Source of the DNA: OLB9 sp041392785
GTDB lineage: Bacteria > Bacteroidota > Bacteroidia > Chitinophagales > Saprospiraceae
DNA: 64,000 nt
NCBI GenBank assembly: GCA_041392785.1
Contig: JAWKLK010000001.1
Coordinates: 310,001-374,000 of the forward strand
Direction of reading: 5' to 3'
Part shown: in pieces, positions 26,270-34,709 of the stretch
Layout of the letters: each line of letters begins with the position of its first letter
How positions within the stretch are numbered: the stretch's first letter is position 1
Translations under genes and position numbers: made by a program
Notes under the pieces: model-generated
Databases searched by the model: none
Told to the model about the DNA's origin: nothing
The model's input: only the letters and a program-made list of their open reading frames with translations

Positions 26270-26381
26270 GCTGGGCGTAGTTAGCAACTACGTCCTTGTG
26301 TTGCCTTGGCTGTGCCATGAATCAGCGACGTAATGAATAACCCATGCTAGCGCGAGTTTGTAACTCGTGCTTCTAACCATA
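26270..26381. repeat. REP-like palindrome cluster, copy 2
   Basis: GGCGTAGTTAGCAACTACGT and CATGCTAGCGCGAGTTTGTA units lie here in the opposite order to cassette 1, where the GCGAG unit comes first. The units can therefore be shuffled independently. Confidence 0.6.
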
Positions 26382-26384
26382 CAC

Positions 26385-26424
26385 GAAAGCCATACAACAG
26401 TATAATTGTGTGGCTTTTGTACTT
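26385..26424 (+). terminator. reused array terminator, copy 2
   Basis: AAAGCCA-TA-CAACA loop TTGT-G-TGGCTTT followed by a T-rich tail, equivalent to 22790-22827. Confidence 0.65.
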
Positions 26425-26486
26425 TATAAAGATAAAAACTTATGCTCTTAGCCGAATAAGAATTTTGGGTTTTAAAATCACCGCCG

Positions 26487-26560
26487 CCAGGCCGCACCTA
26501 CAAAAATCCACTCTTCGCAGGAACAAATGACTACCGATATGGGTTTAATGATGACCGACT
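26487..26560 (+). pseudogene. rhs core remnant, copy 2
   Basis: The same PGRTYKNPLFAGTNDYRYGF-NDDRL remnant as copy 1. The whole block from the terminator through the rhs tip (about 26375-26960) is nearly identical to 22780-23380. Confidence 0.8.
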
Positions 26561-26837
26561 GATGCTGCTATGAAGCGGCAATCGAGTGAACGATTTCACT
26601 CGATAAGAAGGGAACCGAGCAATACTTTGCTCGGCGTGGTAGTCAGCAAAAGTGAAGGCTACATGTTTTATTGAAATGTTTATGTGGCGAGTTTGTTACG
26701 ATTATGGTGAGCGAGCCTGTTCGAGCCATAGAGATGGCTCGTGGGTGAAGTGAAACGCAGCTTTCGCCCCGCAGCAAAGCGAGGAGCGATTAGCGAAGTT
26801 AAGAATCTCGACTCAGTCGAGAGCTCTTGCGGAAATT
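26561..26837 (+). repeat. structured insert in rhs core, copy 2
   Basis: Nearly identical to copy 1, with the same five hairpins. One visible change is GAAGTTAAG for GAAGTCAAG. Confidence 0.8.
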
Positions 26838-26900
26838 AGGATTTATAACCCGAGTATAGGGAAGTTCCTTTCTGTTGATCCACTCACGAAGTCGTATCCC

Positions 26901-27725
26901 ATGCTTACGCCTTATCAGTTTGCAAGTAATACGCCGATACAGGCCATTGATTTGGATGGATTGGAAGCGATACATTACACTTTAGCTAAGGCTGGAGTTT
27001 ATGGTGAAACAGTGGCAAGTATTACAAAAGGTACAGAGGATGGTGTTAAAGCATCTCTTAAAGGGTCATGGGATTTTTTGACTAGAGATGCTTGGAAAGC
27101 CGATACATGGAAAGGTGTTTATAGTTTTTATGAGGAGGTAATGGATTCTTATAATCATGGAATGACAGGAGCTGGAGCCACATCGTACCCTATGTTAGAT
27201 CAAATGGCAAAAAACTTTGAGTTAGAAGTTATTGATGGAGATTCATATTCGAGGTCTAAATTTATTTCAGAATTTAGTACAAATGTAGTAACTGCTTATA
27301 TAAGTAGTAAAGGATTGGGTAGTGTTAAAAGTTTTGCATCAAATGTAGTAAAAACTCCTTACTCTATCGCTAAGCAAAGTTTATCAATTCGGTCTTTGGC
27401 AGGAGCTGTAAAAGCAAAGCAAGGAGCAACTTTGTATAGAATTGGAACTGAAGGCATTTCTGTTCAAGGACCAAAAGCTCAGTTTTGGGCTTTAGAAAAT
27501 CCTTTGGAAAACCCAGAAAAATTTGCCAAGGATTATAATGTTCCTTTGGAAAATATTAAAAATGCGAATTTTATTGAAACAGCAGTTTTGAAAAAGGATG
27601 CAAACTTTATTACAAGAGAAGCTGGTCAAGCTCCTGGTAGCTTAAATACTGGAACTGGAATTGAAGTGGTAGTTGAACAAGGAGGAACAATAAATAACGT
27701 TATAGAAAAAATAATAAAAAAATAA
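26901..27725 (+). CDS. orphan Rhs tip plus toxin (cassette 5)
   Basis: The rhs tip (MLTPYQFASNTPIQAIDLDG at the internal ATG) is followed by a helical linker of about 150 residues and a C-terminal domain of about 110 residues. Motifs there are GATLYRIGTEG, KAQFWALENPLENPEKFA, FIETAVLKKDANFITREAG and TGIEVVVEQGG. That order of an R-containing strand, QFW and a late G-I-E-V-V-V recalls toxin modules found at the ends of many Rhs and CDI proteins, but I cannot name its activity. The toxin part looks intact. The immunity gene follows after 1 bp. Confidence 0.7.
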   Translation: MLTPYQFASNTPIQAIDLDGLEAIHYTLAKAGVYGETVASITKGTEDGVKASLKGSWDFLTRDAWKADTWKGVYSFYEEVMDSYNHGMTGAGATSYPMLDQMAKNFELEVIDGDSYSRSKFISEFSTNVVTAYISSKGLGSVKSFASNVVKTPYSIAKQSLSIRSLAGAVKAKQGATLYRIGTEGISVQGPKAQFWALENPLENPEKFAKDYNVPLENIKNANFIETAVLKKDANFITREAGQAPGSLNTGTGIEVVVEQGGTINNVIEKIIKK

Positions 27726-27726
27726 A

Positions 27727-27966
27727 ATGAATTATATATGCATTCTTGAAATAGCAAAAAAAAGGTTGATTAATGAAAATATGTATATTGTTGATGATAT
27801 CAATCAATGTATACAATCAGGTTCTACTGGTGGAGAAATTACAAGTATAGTTGGATCATATTTGTTAAATTTAAAGGCGAAAAACTTTAAAGCGTATCAA
27901 TTAATGGAAGATGAAATAAATAAATTTTTAAGAGAAAGCAAAAATAATGGATTAGATATAATTTGA
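27727..27966 (+). CDS. small putative immunity protein (cassette 5)
   Basis: A 79-residue helical protein (MNYICILEIAKKRLINENMY start) one base after the toxin stop. No membrane segment. Family not recognised; assigned by position. Confidence 0.62.
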   Translation: MNYICILEIAKKRLINENMYIVDDINQCIQSGSTGGEITSIVGSYLLNLKAKNFKAYQLMEDEINKFLRESKNNGLDII

Positions 27967-27969
27967 CTT

Positions 27970-28001
27970 TGCTATCGCAAGTCTGTAACTTGTGCTAATA
28001 A
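27970..28001. repeat. REP-like hairpin, variant arms
   Basis: GCTATCGCAAGTCTGTAACT then TGTGCTAATAAC. The arms GCAAGT/ACTTGTGC replace the GCGAGT/ACTCGTGC of other copies: both sides of the stem changed together. Confidence 0.65.
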
Positions 28002-28008
28002 CATACAC

Positions 28009-28050
28009 AAAAGCCACGTAACAAAAAAAAGTTGAGTGGCTTTTGTATTT
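28009..28050 (+). terminator. reused array terminator, copy 3
   Basis: AAAAGCCAC...GAGTGGCTTTT with an A-rich loop and a T-rich tail. It may also terminate the rpn gene from the other side. Confidence 0.65.
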
Positions 28051-28210
28051 TATACAGATAAAGACTGATGCTCAAAGCCGAATAAGCCTTTTGAATTTTA
28101 AAATCGCGGATAGCCATATCTATGATGCTGATGATATAATTTTTTCTATCAACAGGGAAAGCCGATATATACCGATTGTCACTTTCTGCAACCAGCCATA
28201 GCCAAAATCC

Positions 28211-29146
28211 TTATATTTTATTCCCGTGAGCTTTTAATATGTCACAAACCTCAGCTTCTGACATAGCCGAGATATTTGCTATCAAACCAATAGGAATATT
28301 TTGGTCAAACGCATTTAGGATAATTTCGATTTTTCCTTCGATTTTTCCTTCGATTTTTCCTTCGATCTTTCCTTCGATCTTTCCTTTATTCTCACTATTT
28401 AAGGTTATTTCTTCGTACAGTGTCATAAATACTTTATTTATAGGTTTGTCTTTATTGTTCTTGAAAATTTCTATAATATTGTTCTCTTTCTTACTGAGCA
28501 ACATGATGTAAACAAAATTTTTGTTGAAAGAGTTCCGTTCTTCTTGTGTTTGTAACGATTCGTATATTTTACCCATTTTGTCTATCAACTCATAAGGATT
28601 GTGGCTGTGCTTTTGTGTCATGATCATCGCACTAATTGCTACATTTCGGATACCCAAGATAGTCTCGTCAGAGAGCGTATTGACATCAAATGGGATTACA
28701 TCAAATTTTGGTAAATACCTTAAAAATTCTTTCGGCAGATCTTCAAAATGTGATTCTATGCTTCGATATAACCACTTACCTTGGTGATGATGGAATACTA
28801 GTGGGATAATGACTTTGAAAGGCTCTTGGTTTTTAATTTGACTTTCATAAGCAACGGATAGATACCGATTTATCTGAAATGCTACCAAAGGGTCATTGTA
28901 GCTTTTATGCTCTATCATGATGGAACAATATGCTTCCTTTTCTGTGGCATTGAGCTTGCAATTGTATATGATATCTGTAAACAATTCTTTTAACTCATCG
29001 GTCACAAAAGTACTTTTAGATGGAACAATGGTATCTAAATCAATTAGATCCAAAACATCTTTTGGCACGGACAACTTTAGAAAGTCTATAGCATTTTGCT
29101 TTTCTTGCAATCGCTCTTTAACAAATTTGTCATGTAAATTATTCAT
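28211..29146 (-). CDS. Rpn-family recombination-promoting nuclease / PD-(D/E)XK transposase, copy 1
   Basis: The 311-residue protein carries the Rpn/transposase_31 pattern: an N-terminal DKFVKERL segment, YCSIMIEHKSYNDPLVAFQI (E-x-K of the PD-(D/E)XK nuclease), and FKVIIPLVFHHHQGKW. Near the C-terminus four to five tandem KIEG units, encoded by a 12-bp repeat at 28327-28386, form a charged helix. Rpn proteins are RecA-independent recombination nucleases. It is on the minus strand within the toxin array, next to an rhs core remnant. A second copy at 31308 differs by one KIEG unit and a few bases. Confidence 0.85.
   Translation of the reverse strand: MNNLHDKFVKERLQEKQNAIDFLKLSVPKDVLDLIDLDTIVPSKSTFVTDELKELFTDIIYNCKLNATEKEAYCSIMIEHKSYNDPLVAFQINRYLSVAYESQIKNQEPFKVIIPLVFHHHQGKWLYRSIESHFEDLPKEFLRYLPKFDVIPFDVNTLSDETILGIRNVAISAMIMTQKHSHNPYELIDKMGKIYESLQTQEERNSFNKNFVYIMLLSKKENNIIEIFKNNKDKPINKVFMTLYEEITLNSENKGKIEGKIEGKIEGKIEGKIEIILNAFDQNIPIGLIANISAMSEAEVCDILKAHGNKI
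28327..28386. repeat. 12-bp tandem repeat encoding KIEG units
   Basis: TTTTTCCTTCGA-type units of 12 bp, about five copies, inside rpn copy 1. Copy 2 at 31424-31472 has one unit fewer. Confidence 0.8.
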
Positions 29147-29201
29147 CTCACAAACTTAATACTATTTGGATTATATTGGCAATTTTACTTCAAGAAAATA
29201 A

Positions 29202-29425
29202 CACTACGAACTCTCCAATCACCTAGGCAACGTCCTCACCACCGTCACCGGCCGTAAGCTAGGTATAGATACAAACAACGATGGTACTGTAGACCACTAT
29301 GAGCCAGAAGTTGTCCAAGCAAGTGATTACTACCCTTTCGGTGTAGAGATGCCAGGCCGCACCTACAAAAATCCACTCTTCTATGGAACAAATGACTACC
29401 GATATGGGTTTAATGATGACCGACT
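29202..29425 (+). pseudogene. rhs core remnant, longer, copy 3
   Basis: Directly after a TAA the frame reads HYELSNHLGNVLTTVTGRKL, then GIDTNNDGTVDHYEPEVVQA, SDYYPFGVEMPGRTYKNPLF and NDYRYGFNDDRL. This is the last 75 residues or so of a Bacteroidota Rhs core (YELSNHLGNVL...SDYYPFG is diagnostic). It is longer than the remnants in copies 1, 2, 5 and 6 and starts at the rpn-side junction. Confidence 0.85.
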
Positions 29426-29703
29426 GGTGCCGCTTTGTAACGGCAATCGAGTGAACGATTTCACTCGATAAGTAGGGAACCGAGCAATACTTTGCTCGGC
29501 GTGGTAGTCAGCAAAAGTGAAGGCTGCTATTTTTATTGAAATGTTTATGTGGCGAGTTTATTACGATTATGGTGAGCGAGCCTGTTCGAGTCATAGAGAT
29601 GGCTCGTGGGTGAAGTGAAACGCAGCTTTCGCCCCGCAGCACAGCGAGGAGCGATAAGCGAAGTCAAGAATCTCGACTCAGTCGGGAGCTCTTGCGGAAA
29701 TTA
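29426..29703 (+). repeat. structured insert in rhs core, copy 3
   Basis: First hairpin here is TGCCG...CGGCA (C-G where copies 1 and 2 have U.G). GAGTCAT/ATGGCTC and CTCGAC/GTCGGG each carry one change that turns a Watson-Crick pair into a U.G wobble on the plus strand. Confidence 0.8.
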
Positions 29704-29765
29704 AAATTTATAACCCGAGTATAGGGAAGTTCCTTTCTGTTGATCCACTCACGAAGTCGTATCCC

Positions 29766-30422
29766 ATGCTTACGCCTTATCAGTTTGCAAGTAATACGCC
29801 GATACAGGCCATTGATTTGGATGGAAAGGAAGCTAAAATTATTGTTCATGAAATCGGAAGTAATAGTACCATGAACTATACTGTAGATTTAAATGATCCA
29901 AAAGTAAATAGAAATAATATTCTTTACGCTGATAAAGAAAAATATGGAACTAGGGGTGATCTAACTGTTATTAAATCACTCAATAGTGATATAATTATTA
30001 AAAAATTCGAAATTGGATTTGTTGATAGAGTAAAAAGTTTATTTGATGAAAATTCAACGGAACTGGAACAAGTGGATGGTGGTATTATGTTCACTTTGAG
30101 TTATGGACAAGGTAAAGAAAAGAGGTTCAGCCCTAATGCGGAAATTGGACCAAGTTTAGATGATTTACTTGATGCATTTGGTGTGGCAAAATCAACAGGA
30201 ACACAACTAAAAACTTGGGTCGAGACATTTGAGTATATAACGAATGCAAAAGGCTTAAAAGAAACTCTTGATAATGCATTTGACAAATCCACTAGTGATA
30301 CCTATATATCAGCGAAAAGATGTACTGTGTGTGGAGATACAGTAGAAATCGATGCCGAACAAAGTTATCATACCAGTTTTGATACAATTCTGATTTTAAA
30401 ACCTGTAAATGATAATGAATGA
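29766..30422 (+). CDS. orphan Rhs tip plus toxin (cassette 6)
   Basis: The 218-residue frame from the internal ATG begins with the rhs tip (MLTPYQFASNTPIQAIDLDG then KEA). About 190 residues of unknown sequence follow, ending with ISAKRCTVCGDTVEIDAEQS and a short tail. It includes FTLSYGQGKEKRFSPNAEIG. No known toxin motif is seen. Its stop overlaps the next gene by 4 bp. The partner is membrane anchored, which would fit a toxin acting at or outside the inner membrane. Confidence 0.65.
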   Translation: MLTPYQFASNTPIQAIDLDGKEAKIIVHEIGSNSTMNYTVDLNDPKVNRNNILYADKEKYGTRGDLTVIKSLNSDIIIKKFEIGFVDRVKSLFDENSTELEQVDGGIMFTLSYGQGKEKRFSPNAEIGPSLDDLLDAFGVAKSTGTQLKTWVETFEYITNAKGLKETLDNAFDKSTSDTYISAKRCTVCGDTVEIDAEQSYHTSFDTILILKPVNDNE

Positions 30423-31045
30423 AGAAAATAAAATTTGTTCTTGCATCTATATTTATTATTTTATCGCTTGGCATTCTTTTCTATTTTTTTAGAATTGATA
30501 ATGTGATTGAAAAGGATTTAGATGGCTTAAAAATTTCGTATCACGAAAACGGTGCAATTGCTGCTGAAATATATTTTAAAAACAATAAACCGATTGGCGA
30601 AGCTTTATATTATAATGAAGATAGGGATTTGGAGAAATTTCAATATTATGACTCTGATGGTAATTTGAGGTTTGATTGTAAATATTCAATAAACAATCAA
30701 ATTGTTGAGAAAAATGGTAAACCTTTTTTTCTTAAAATTTTAAAAAATGATAAAATGCAGTATTCAAATGATACATTGTCAATTTATCCTAACTTAATAT
30801 ATCCACCTTATTGTTTAAATAAACTTGAAATTTTTATAAACTCCAACGAAGTTCAATATTTAATGTTTGAAAAATATTATACAAAAGGAGAAAATCAACC
30901 ATTTTTTAAACATAAGCTTTTAAATGATTCAATCAAAGATTTTAAATTCATCTCAAAACTATTTAATATGGATACTTTGTCATACAGTAGTGATACAATA
31001 ATATATCTTAATTATATGTATGAAGGTGCTGAAAAAATTAAATAA
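30419..31045 (+). CDS. membrane-anchored putative immunity protein, YwqK/MORN-like
   Basis: A 208-residue protein with an N-terminal signal anchor (MKKIKFVLASIFIILSLGIL) and a periplasmic domain. LKISYHENGAIAAEIYFKNN, then PIGEALYYNEDRDLEKFQYY and DSDGNLRFDC, are MORN_2/YwqK-type repeats, a fold known among Bacteroidota toxin-partner proteins. It starts in the ATGA overlap with toxin 6. The repeats are seen; the immunity role is inferred. Confidence 0.68.
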   Translation: MKKIKFVLASIFIILSLGILFYFFRIDNVIEKDLDGLKISYHENGAIAAEIYFKNNKPIGEALYYNEDRDLEKFQYYDSDGNLRFDCKYSINNQIVEKNGKPFFLKILKNDKMQYSNDTLSIYPNLIYPPYCLNKLEIFINSNEVQYLMFEKYYTKGENQPFFKHKLLNDSIKDFKFISKLFNMDTLSYSSDTIIYLNYMYEGAEKIK

Positions 31046-31060
31046 TATACAACCTTCCTT

Positions 31061-31098
31061 GCTACCGCAAGTTTGTAACTTGTAACTTGTGCTTCAAA
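31061..31098. repeat. REP-like hairpin, variant arms
   Basis: GCTACCGCAAGTTTGTAACT then TGTAACTTGTGCTTC. As at 27970 the arms are GCAAGT/ACTTG, and here ACTTGTA is doubled. Confidence 0.6.
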
Positions 31099-31105
31099 CC
31101 ATACA

Positions 31106-31147
31106 CGAAAGCCACACGACAGAATAAGTTGGGTGGCTTTTGTATTT
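31106..31147 (+). terminator. reused array terminator, copy 4
   Basis: AAAGCCAC-ACGAC loop GTTGG-GTGGCTTT and a T-rich tail. Confidence 0.65.
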
Positions 31148-31307
31148 ATACAGATAAAAACTTATGCTCTAAGCCAGAATAAGCCTTTTGAATTTTAAAA
31201 TCGCGGATAGCCATATCTATGATGCTGATGATATAATTTTTTCTATCAACAGGGAAAGCCGATATATACCGATTGTCACTTTCTGCAACCAGCCATAGCC
31301 AAAATCC

Positions 31308-32231
31308 TTATATTTTTTTCCCGTGAGCTTTTAATATGTCACAAACCTCAGCTTCTGACATAGCCGAGATATTTGCTATCAAACCAATAGGAATATTTTG
31401 GTCAAACGCATTTAGGATAATTTCGATTTTTCCTTCGATTTTTCCTTCGATTTTTCCTTCGATTTTTCCTTTATTCTCACTATTTAAGGTTATTTCTTCG
31501 TACAGTGTCATGAATACTTTATTTATAGGTTTGTCTTTATTGTTCTTGAAAATTTCTATAATATTGTTCTCTTTCTTACTGAGCAACATGATGTAAACAA
31601 AATTTTTGTTGAAAGAGTTCCGTTCTTCTTGTGTTTGTAACGATTCGTATATTTTACCCATTTTGTCTATCAACTCATAAGGATTGTGGCTGTGCTTTTG
31701 TGTCATGATCATCGCACTAATTGCTACATTTCGGATACCCAAGATAGTCTCGTCAGAGAGCGTATTGACATCAAATGGGATTACATCAAATTTTGGTAAA
31801 TACCTTAAAAATTCTTTCGGCAGATCTTCAAAATGTGATTCTATGCTTCGATATAACCACTTACCTTGGTGATGATGGAACACTAGTGGGATAATGACTT
31901 TGAAAGGCTCTTGGTTTTTAATTTGACTTTCATAAGCAACGGATAGATATCGATTTATCTGAAACGCGACCAAAGGGTCATTGTAGCTCTTATGTTCTAT
32001 CATGATGGAACAATATGCTTCCTTTTCTGTGGCATTGAGCTTGCAATTGTATATGATATCTGTAAACAATTCTTTTAACTCATCGGTCACAAAAGTACTT
32101 TTAGATGGAACAATGGTATCTAAATCAATTAGGTCCAAAACATCTTTTGGCACGGACAACTTTAGAAAGTCTATAGCATTTTGCTTTTCTTGCAATCGCT
32201 CTTTAACAAATTTGTCATGTAAATTATTCAT
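31308..32231 (-). CDS. Rpn-family recombination-promoting nuclease, copy 2
   Basis: The 307-residue protein is almost identical to copy 1 (28211-29146). It has one KIEG unit fewer and ends HGKKI instead of HGNKI. The 3' flank, the gene and the rhs remnant to its right all match copy 1. The two copies therefore arose by duplication of a block of about 1.8 kb (28040-29830 and 31140-32900) rather than by separate gene insertions. The PD-(D/E)XK signature (E-H-K in MIEHKSYND) is preserved. Confidence 0.85.
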   Translation of the reverse strand: MNNLHDKFVKERLQEKQNAIDFLKLSVPKDVLDLIDLDTIVPSKSTFVTDELKELFTDIIYNCKLNATEKEAYCSIMIEHKSYNDPLVAFQINRYLSVAYESQIKNQEPFKVIIPLVFHHHQGKWLYRSIESHFEDLPKEFLRYLPKFDVIPFDVNTLSDETILGIRNVAISAMIMTQKHSHNPYELIDKMGKIYESLQTQEERNSFNKNFVYIMLLSKKENNIIEIFKNNKDKPINKVFMTLYEEITLNSENKGKIEGKIEGKIEGKIEIILNAFDQNIPIGLIANISAMSEAEVCDILKAHGKKI

Positions 32232-32289
32232 CTCACAAACTTAATACTATTTGGATTATATCGGCAATTTTACTTCAAGAAAATAACAC

Positions 32290-32510
32290 TATAAACGCTC
32301 CAATCACCTAGGCAACGTCCTCACCACCGTCACCGGCCGTAAGCTAGGTATAGATACAAACAACGATGGTACTGTAGACCACTATGAGCCAAAAGTAGTC
32401 CAAGCAAGTGATTACTACCCTTTCGGAGTAGAGATGCCAGGCCGCACCTACAAAAATCCACTCTTCATGGGAACAAATGACTACCGTTTTGGGTTTAATG
32501 ATGACCGACT
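32290..32510 (+). pseudogene. rhs core remnant, longer, copy 4
   Basis: Reads YKRSNHLGNVLTTVTGRKLG and on to MPGRTYKNPLFMGTNDYRFG then FNDDRL. It is the duplicate of the copy 3 remnant, with point changes such as YRFG for YRYG. Confidence 0.82.
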
Positions 32511-32801
32511 GGTGCTGTGATGAGCAGCAATCGAGTGAACGATTTCACTCGATAAGAAGGGAACCGAGCAATACTTTGCTCGGCTTGGTAGTCAGCAAAA
32601 GTGAAGGCTGCTATTTTTATTGAAATGTTTATGTGGCGAGTTTTGTAGCTTGACACATTACGATTATGGTGAGCGAGCCTGTTCGAGCCATAGAGATGGC
32701 TCGTGGGTGAAGTGAAACGCAGCTTTCGCCCCGCAGCACAGCGAGGAGCGATTAGCTAAGTCAAGAATCTCGACTCAGTCGAGAGCTCTTGCGGAAATTA
32801 G
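32511..32801 (+). repeat. structured insert in rhs core, copy 4
   Basis: First hairpin TGCTG...CAGCA (U-A at the pair that is U.G or C-G elsewhere). It contains an extra AGCTTGACACAT-type segment near 32647-32660, shared with copy 5 and missing in copies 1, 2, 3 and 6. Confidence 0.8.
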
Positions 32802-32835
32802 GATTTATAATCCTAGTATCGGACGGTTCCTGAGT

Positions 32836-33711
32836 GTGGACCCACTCACGAAGTCGTATCCAATGCTCACGCCTTATCAGTTTGCTAGTAATAGTCCAAT
32901 AGCAAACAGTGATTTAGATGGTCTTGAAGCGAAGTTAGAAATATATAATACAGATAAGGAAGGAAATGTGTGGCTCACAGTATCTGACAAGTTTGATTTA
33001 TACAATAGAACTTATAAAAATGGTCAACTCATAGGAGCACAAAAAATCTCCCAGCAACAATTCAACAAAACACTGAATACCATGTGGCAAACTTTTACTG
33101 AAGAAAAAACAGCAGGTTATATAGTGCAAGGTTTTGATCAGTATAGAAGCAATTCCTCTATGTCAGTAAGTGGTACAACAAGGCATAATGACCAATCTCA
33201 GGGAACTCTAACAATTGCAAGCACAGATGATAATTATGTAATAGCTGTATATGACCCAACTATTGTGAAACAAAGAAAACCTGTTACTTTTAAGGAGTCA
33301 TTTGACATGGCAATGAAAGCAAAAGATGTATTTTTTAGCAATCCAGATCCACTGGTGGAAGGCTCAGCTGCATTTAAGCAATCATTTGATAATTTTGTTA
33401 CTGCCATTTCTTTACCTATAAGTGGGCAAGGCGTTCTAAAGGGAGGAACAGTTGCAACTAAATTTTTGTCAGGAGCTGGCACAGTAAATAGTCTAGATGA
33501 TTTAACTGCAAACATGACTTCTAATGGTAAATCTGTGTTGCAAAATAGTTATGGTGGAGACTTTATAAAACTGGGAATTAGTTCATTAAATTTAATAAAA
33601 AGTGTAAAGGATTTAAAATCTACCTCAGGTAAATTAACTGATGTAATTTCTACATTGACTGACTTGAAAGGTACATCAGATTCTTTGAAAGCGATAAAAG
33701 ATAAGAAATGA
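32836..33711 (+). CDS. orphan Rhs tip plus toxin (cassette 7)
   Basis: The frame reads FLSVDPLTKSYPMLTPYQFA then SNSPIANSDLDGLEA; a GTG at 32836 or the ATG at 32863 could serve as start. The 260-residue remainder has a beta-rich part (VSGTTRHNDQSQGTLTIAST), a linker, and a C-terminal region rich in Ser, Leu and Lys (SLNLIKSVKDLKSTSGKLTD) without recognisable catalytic motifs. The tip differs from the others (SPIANSDLDG), so its parent rhs was slightly divergent. The cognate partner has membrane spans, hinting at a membrane-active toxin. Confidence 0.65.
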   Translation: MDPLTKSYPMLTPYQFASNSPIANSDLDGLEAKLEIYNTDKEGNVWLTVSDKFDLYNRTYKNGQLIGAQKISQQQFNKTLNTMWQTFTEEKTAGYIVQGFDQYRSNSSMSVSGTTRHNDQSQGTLTIASTDDNYVIAVYDPTIVKQRKPVTFKESFDMAMKAKDVFFSNPDPLVEGSAAFKQSFDNFVTAISLPISGQGVLKGGTVATKFLSGAGTVNSLDDLTANMTSNGKSVLQNSYGGDFIKLGISSLNLIKSVKDLKSTSGKLTDVISTLTDLKGTSDSLKAIKDKK

Positions 33712-34130
33712 AGCAAGTTTTGTTTTCAAAAAACATTTATAACATTAAAGATAATCTTATTGAAATATTTGTACTTGCAATTGTGTTTACAATTTCAATT
33801 TGGGTGGCCCTGTTTGTAATGTTCTACATTATTTGGGAATTATATTACAGTAATACCACGATATATTCCAAAGATCAATCCTTTGTCATTAAATATGCTA
33901 AATATTTTAGACCTAATAATAAACTAATTATTCCATTCAAAAAAATAAAAAAAATTGATTTGAATTTTATAAGTAAATCAGCAAGAGATGTTATGACTTC
34001 CATCATCTTTCATTTAACTGATACTACAAAATTGGAGTTTTATCTTGGCAATAATTGTAATCTAAAAGAAATGGAAGAATTGAAAATTAAACTTATTGAA
34101 TTGATAGGAGAAAAAGTTGAGATTGTTTAA
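33708..34130 (+). CDS. membrane putative immunity protein (cassette 7)
   Basis: This 140-residue protein starts in the ATGA overlap with the toxin. Residues 18-47 (IEIFVLAIVFTISIWVALFV and onward) form one long or two short membrane helices, followed by a soluble C-terminal domain of about 90 residues with a Lys-rich strand (IIPFKKIKKIDLNF). The general plan resembles bacterial PH-like membrane proteins. Immunity is inferred from position. Confidence 0.62.
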   Translation: MKQVLFSKNIYNIKDNLIEIFVLAIVFTISIWVALFVMFYIIWELYYSNTTIYSKDQSFVIKYAKYFRPNNKLIIPFKKIKKIDLNFISKSARDVMTSIIFHLTDTTKLEFYLGNNCNLKEMEELKIKLIELIGEKVEIV

Positions 34131-34137
34131 CCTTCCC

Positions 34138-34205
34138 CACTAGGCGTAGTATTAACTACGTCCTTGTGTTGCCTTGGCTGTGCCATGAACTAGAGATCTA
34201 ATGAG
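34138..34205. repeat. palindromic repeat after immunity gene 7
   Basis: AGGCGTAGTATTAACTACGT followed by the CCTTGGCTGTGCCATGAA block, related to 22712-22777. Confidence 0.55.
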
Positions 34206-34214
34206 CAGTATAAA

Positions 34215-34257
34215 CAAAAGCCACACCACAAAGATTGTTAGGTGGCTTTTGTGTTTT
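34215..34257 (+). terminator. reused array terminator, copy 5
   Basis: AAAAGCCAC...GTGGCTTTT with loop ACCACAAAGATTGTTAG, followed by GTGTTTT. Confidence 0.65.
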
Positions 34258-34312
34258 ACATAAAGACAAATGCTCAAAGTCGAATAAGCCTTTTGTTTTA
34301 AAATCACCGCCG

Positions 34313-34386
34313 CCAGGCCGCACCTACAAAAATCCACTCTTCTATGGAACAAATGACTACCGATATGGGTTTAATGATGACCGACT
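34313..34386 (+). pseudogene. rhs core remnant, copy 5
   Basis: PGRTYKNPLFYGTNDYRYGF then NDDRL, as in copies 1 and 2. Confidence 0.8.
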
Positions 34387-34673
34387 GGTACTGCTATGAA
34401 GCGGCAATCGAGTGAACGATTTCACTCGATAAGAAGGGAACCGAGCAATACTTTGCTCGGCGTGGTAGTCAGCAAAAGTGAAGGCTACATGTTTTATTGA
34501 AATGCTTATGTGGCGAGTTTGGTAGCTTGACACGTTACGATTATGGTGAGCGAGCCTGTTCGAGCCATAGAGATGGCTCGGTGAAGTGAAACGCAGCTTT
34601 CGCCCCGCAGCACAGCGAGGAGCGATTAGCGAAGTTAAGAATCTCGACTCAGTCGAGAGCTCTTGCGGAAATT
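34387..34673 (+). repeat. structured insert in rhs core, copy 5
   Basis: Carries the AGCTTGACACGT segment like copy 4. It lacks TGGG after ATGGCTCG, and the first hairpin has lost its outermost pair. The other hairpins are intact. Confidence 0.8.
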
Positions 34674-34709
34674 AGGATTTATAACCCGAGTATAGGGAAG
34701 TTCCTTAGT

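Noticed and set aside
28327..28386. Short regular repeats as CRISPR or a regulatory satellite
   Set aside because: The 12-bp units are in frame within rpn and encode KIEG; they are a coding tandem repeat.
28239..29159. Plus-strand ORFs opposite the rpn genes
   Set aside because: They mirror the minus-strand gene, are low in complexity (repeated IFPS) and have no features of their own; shadows.
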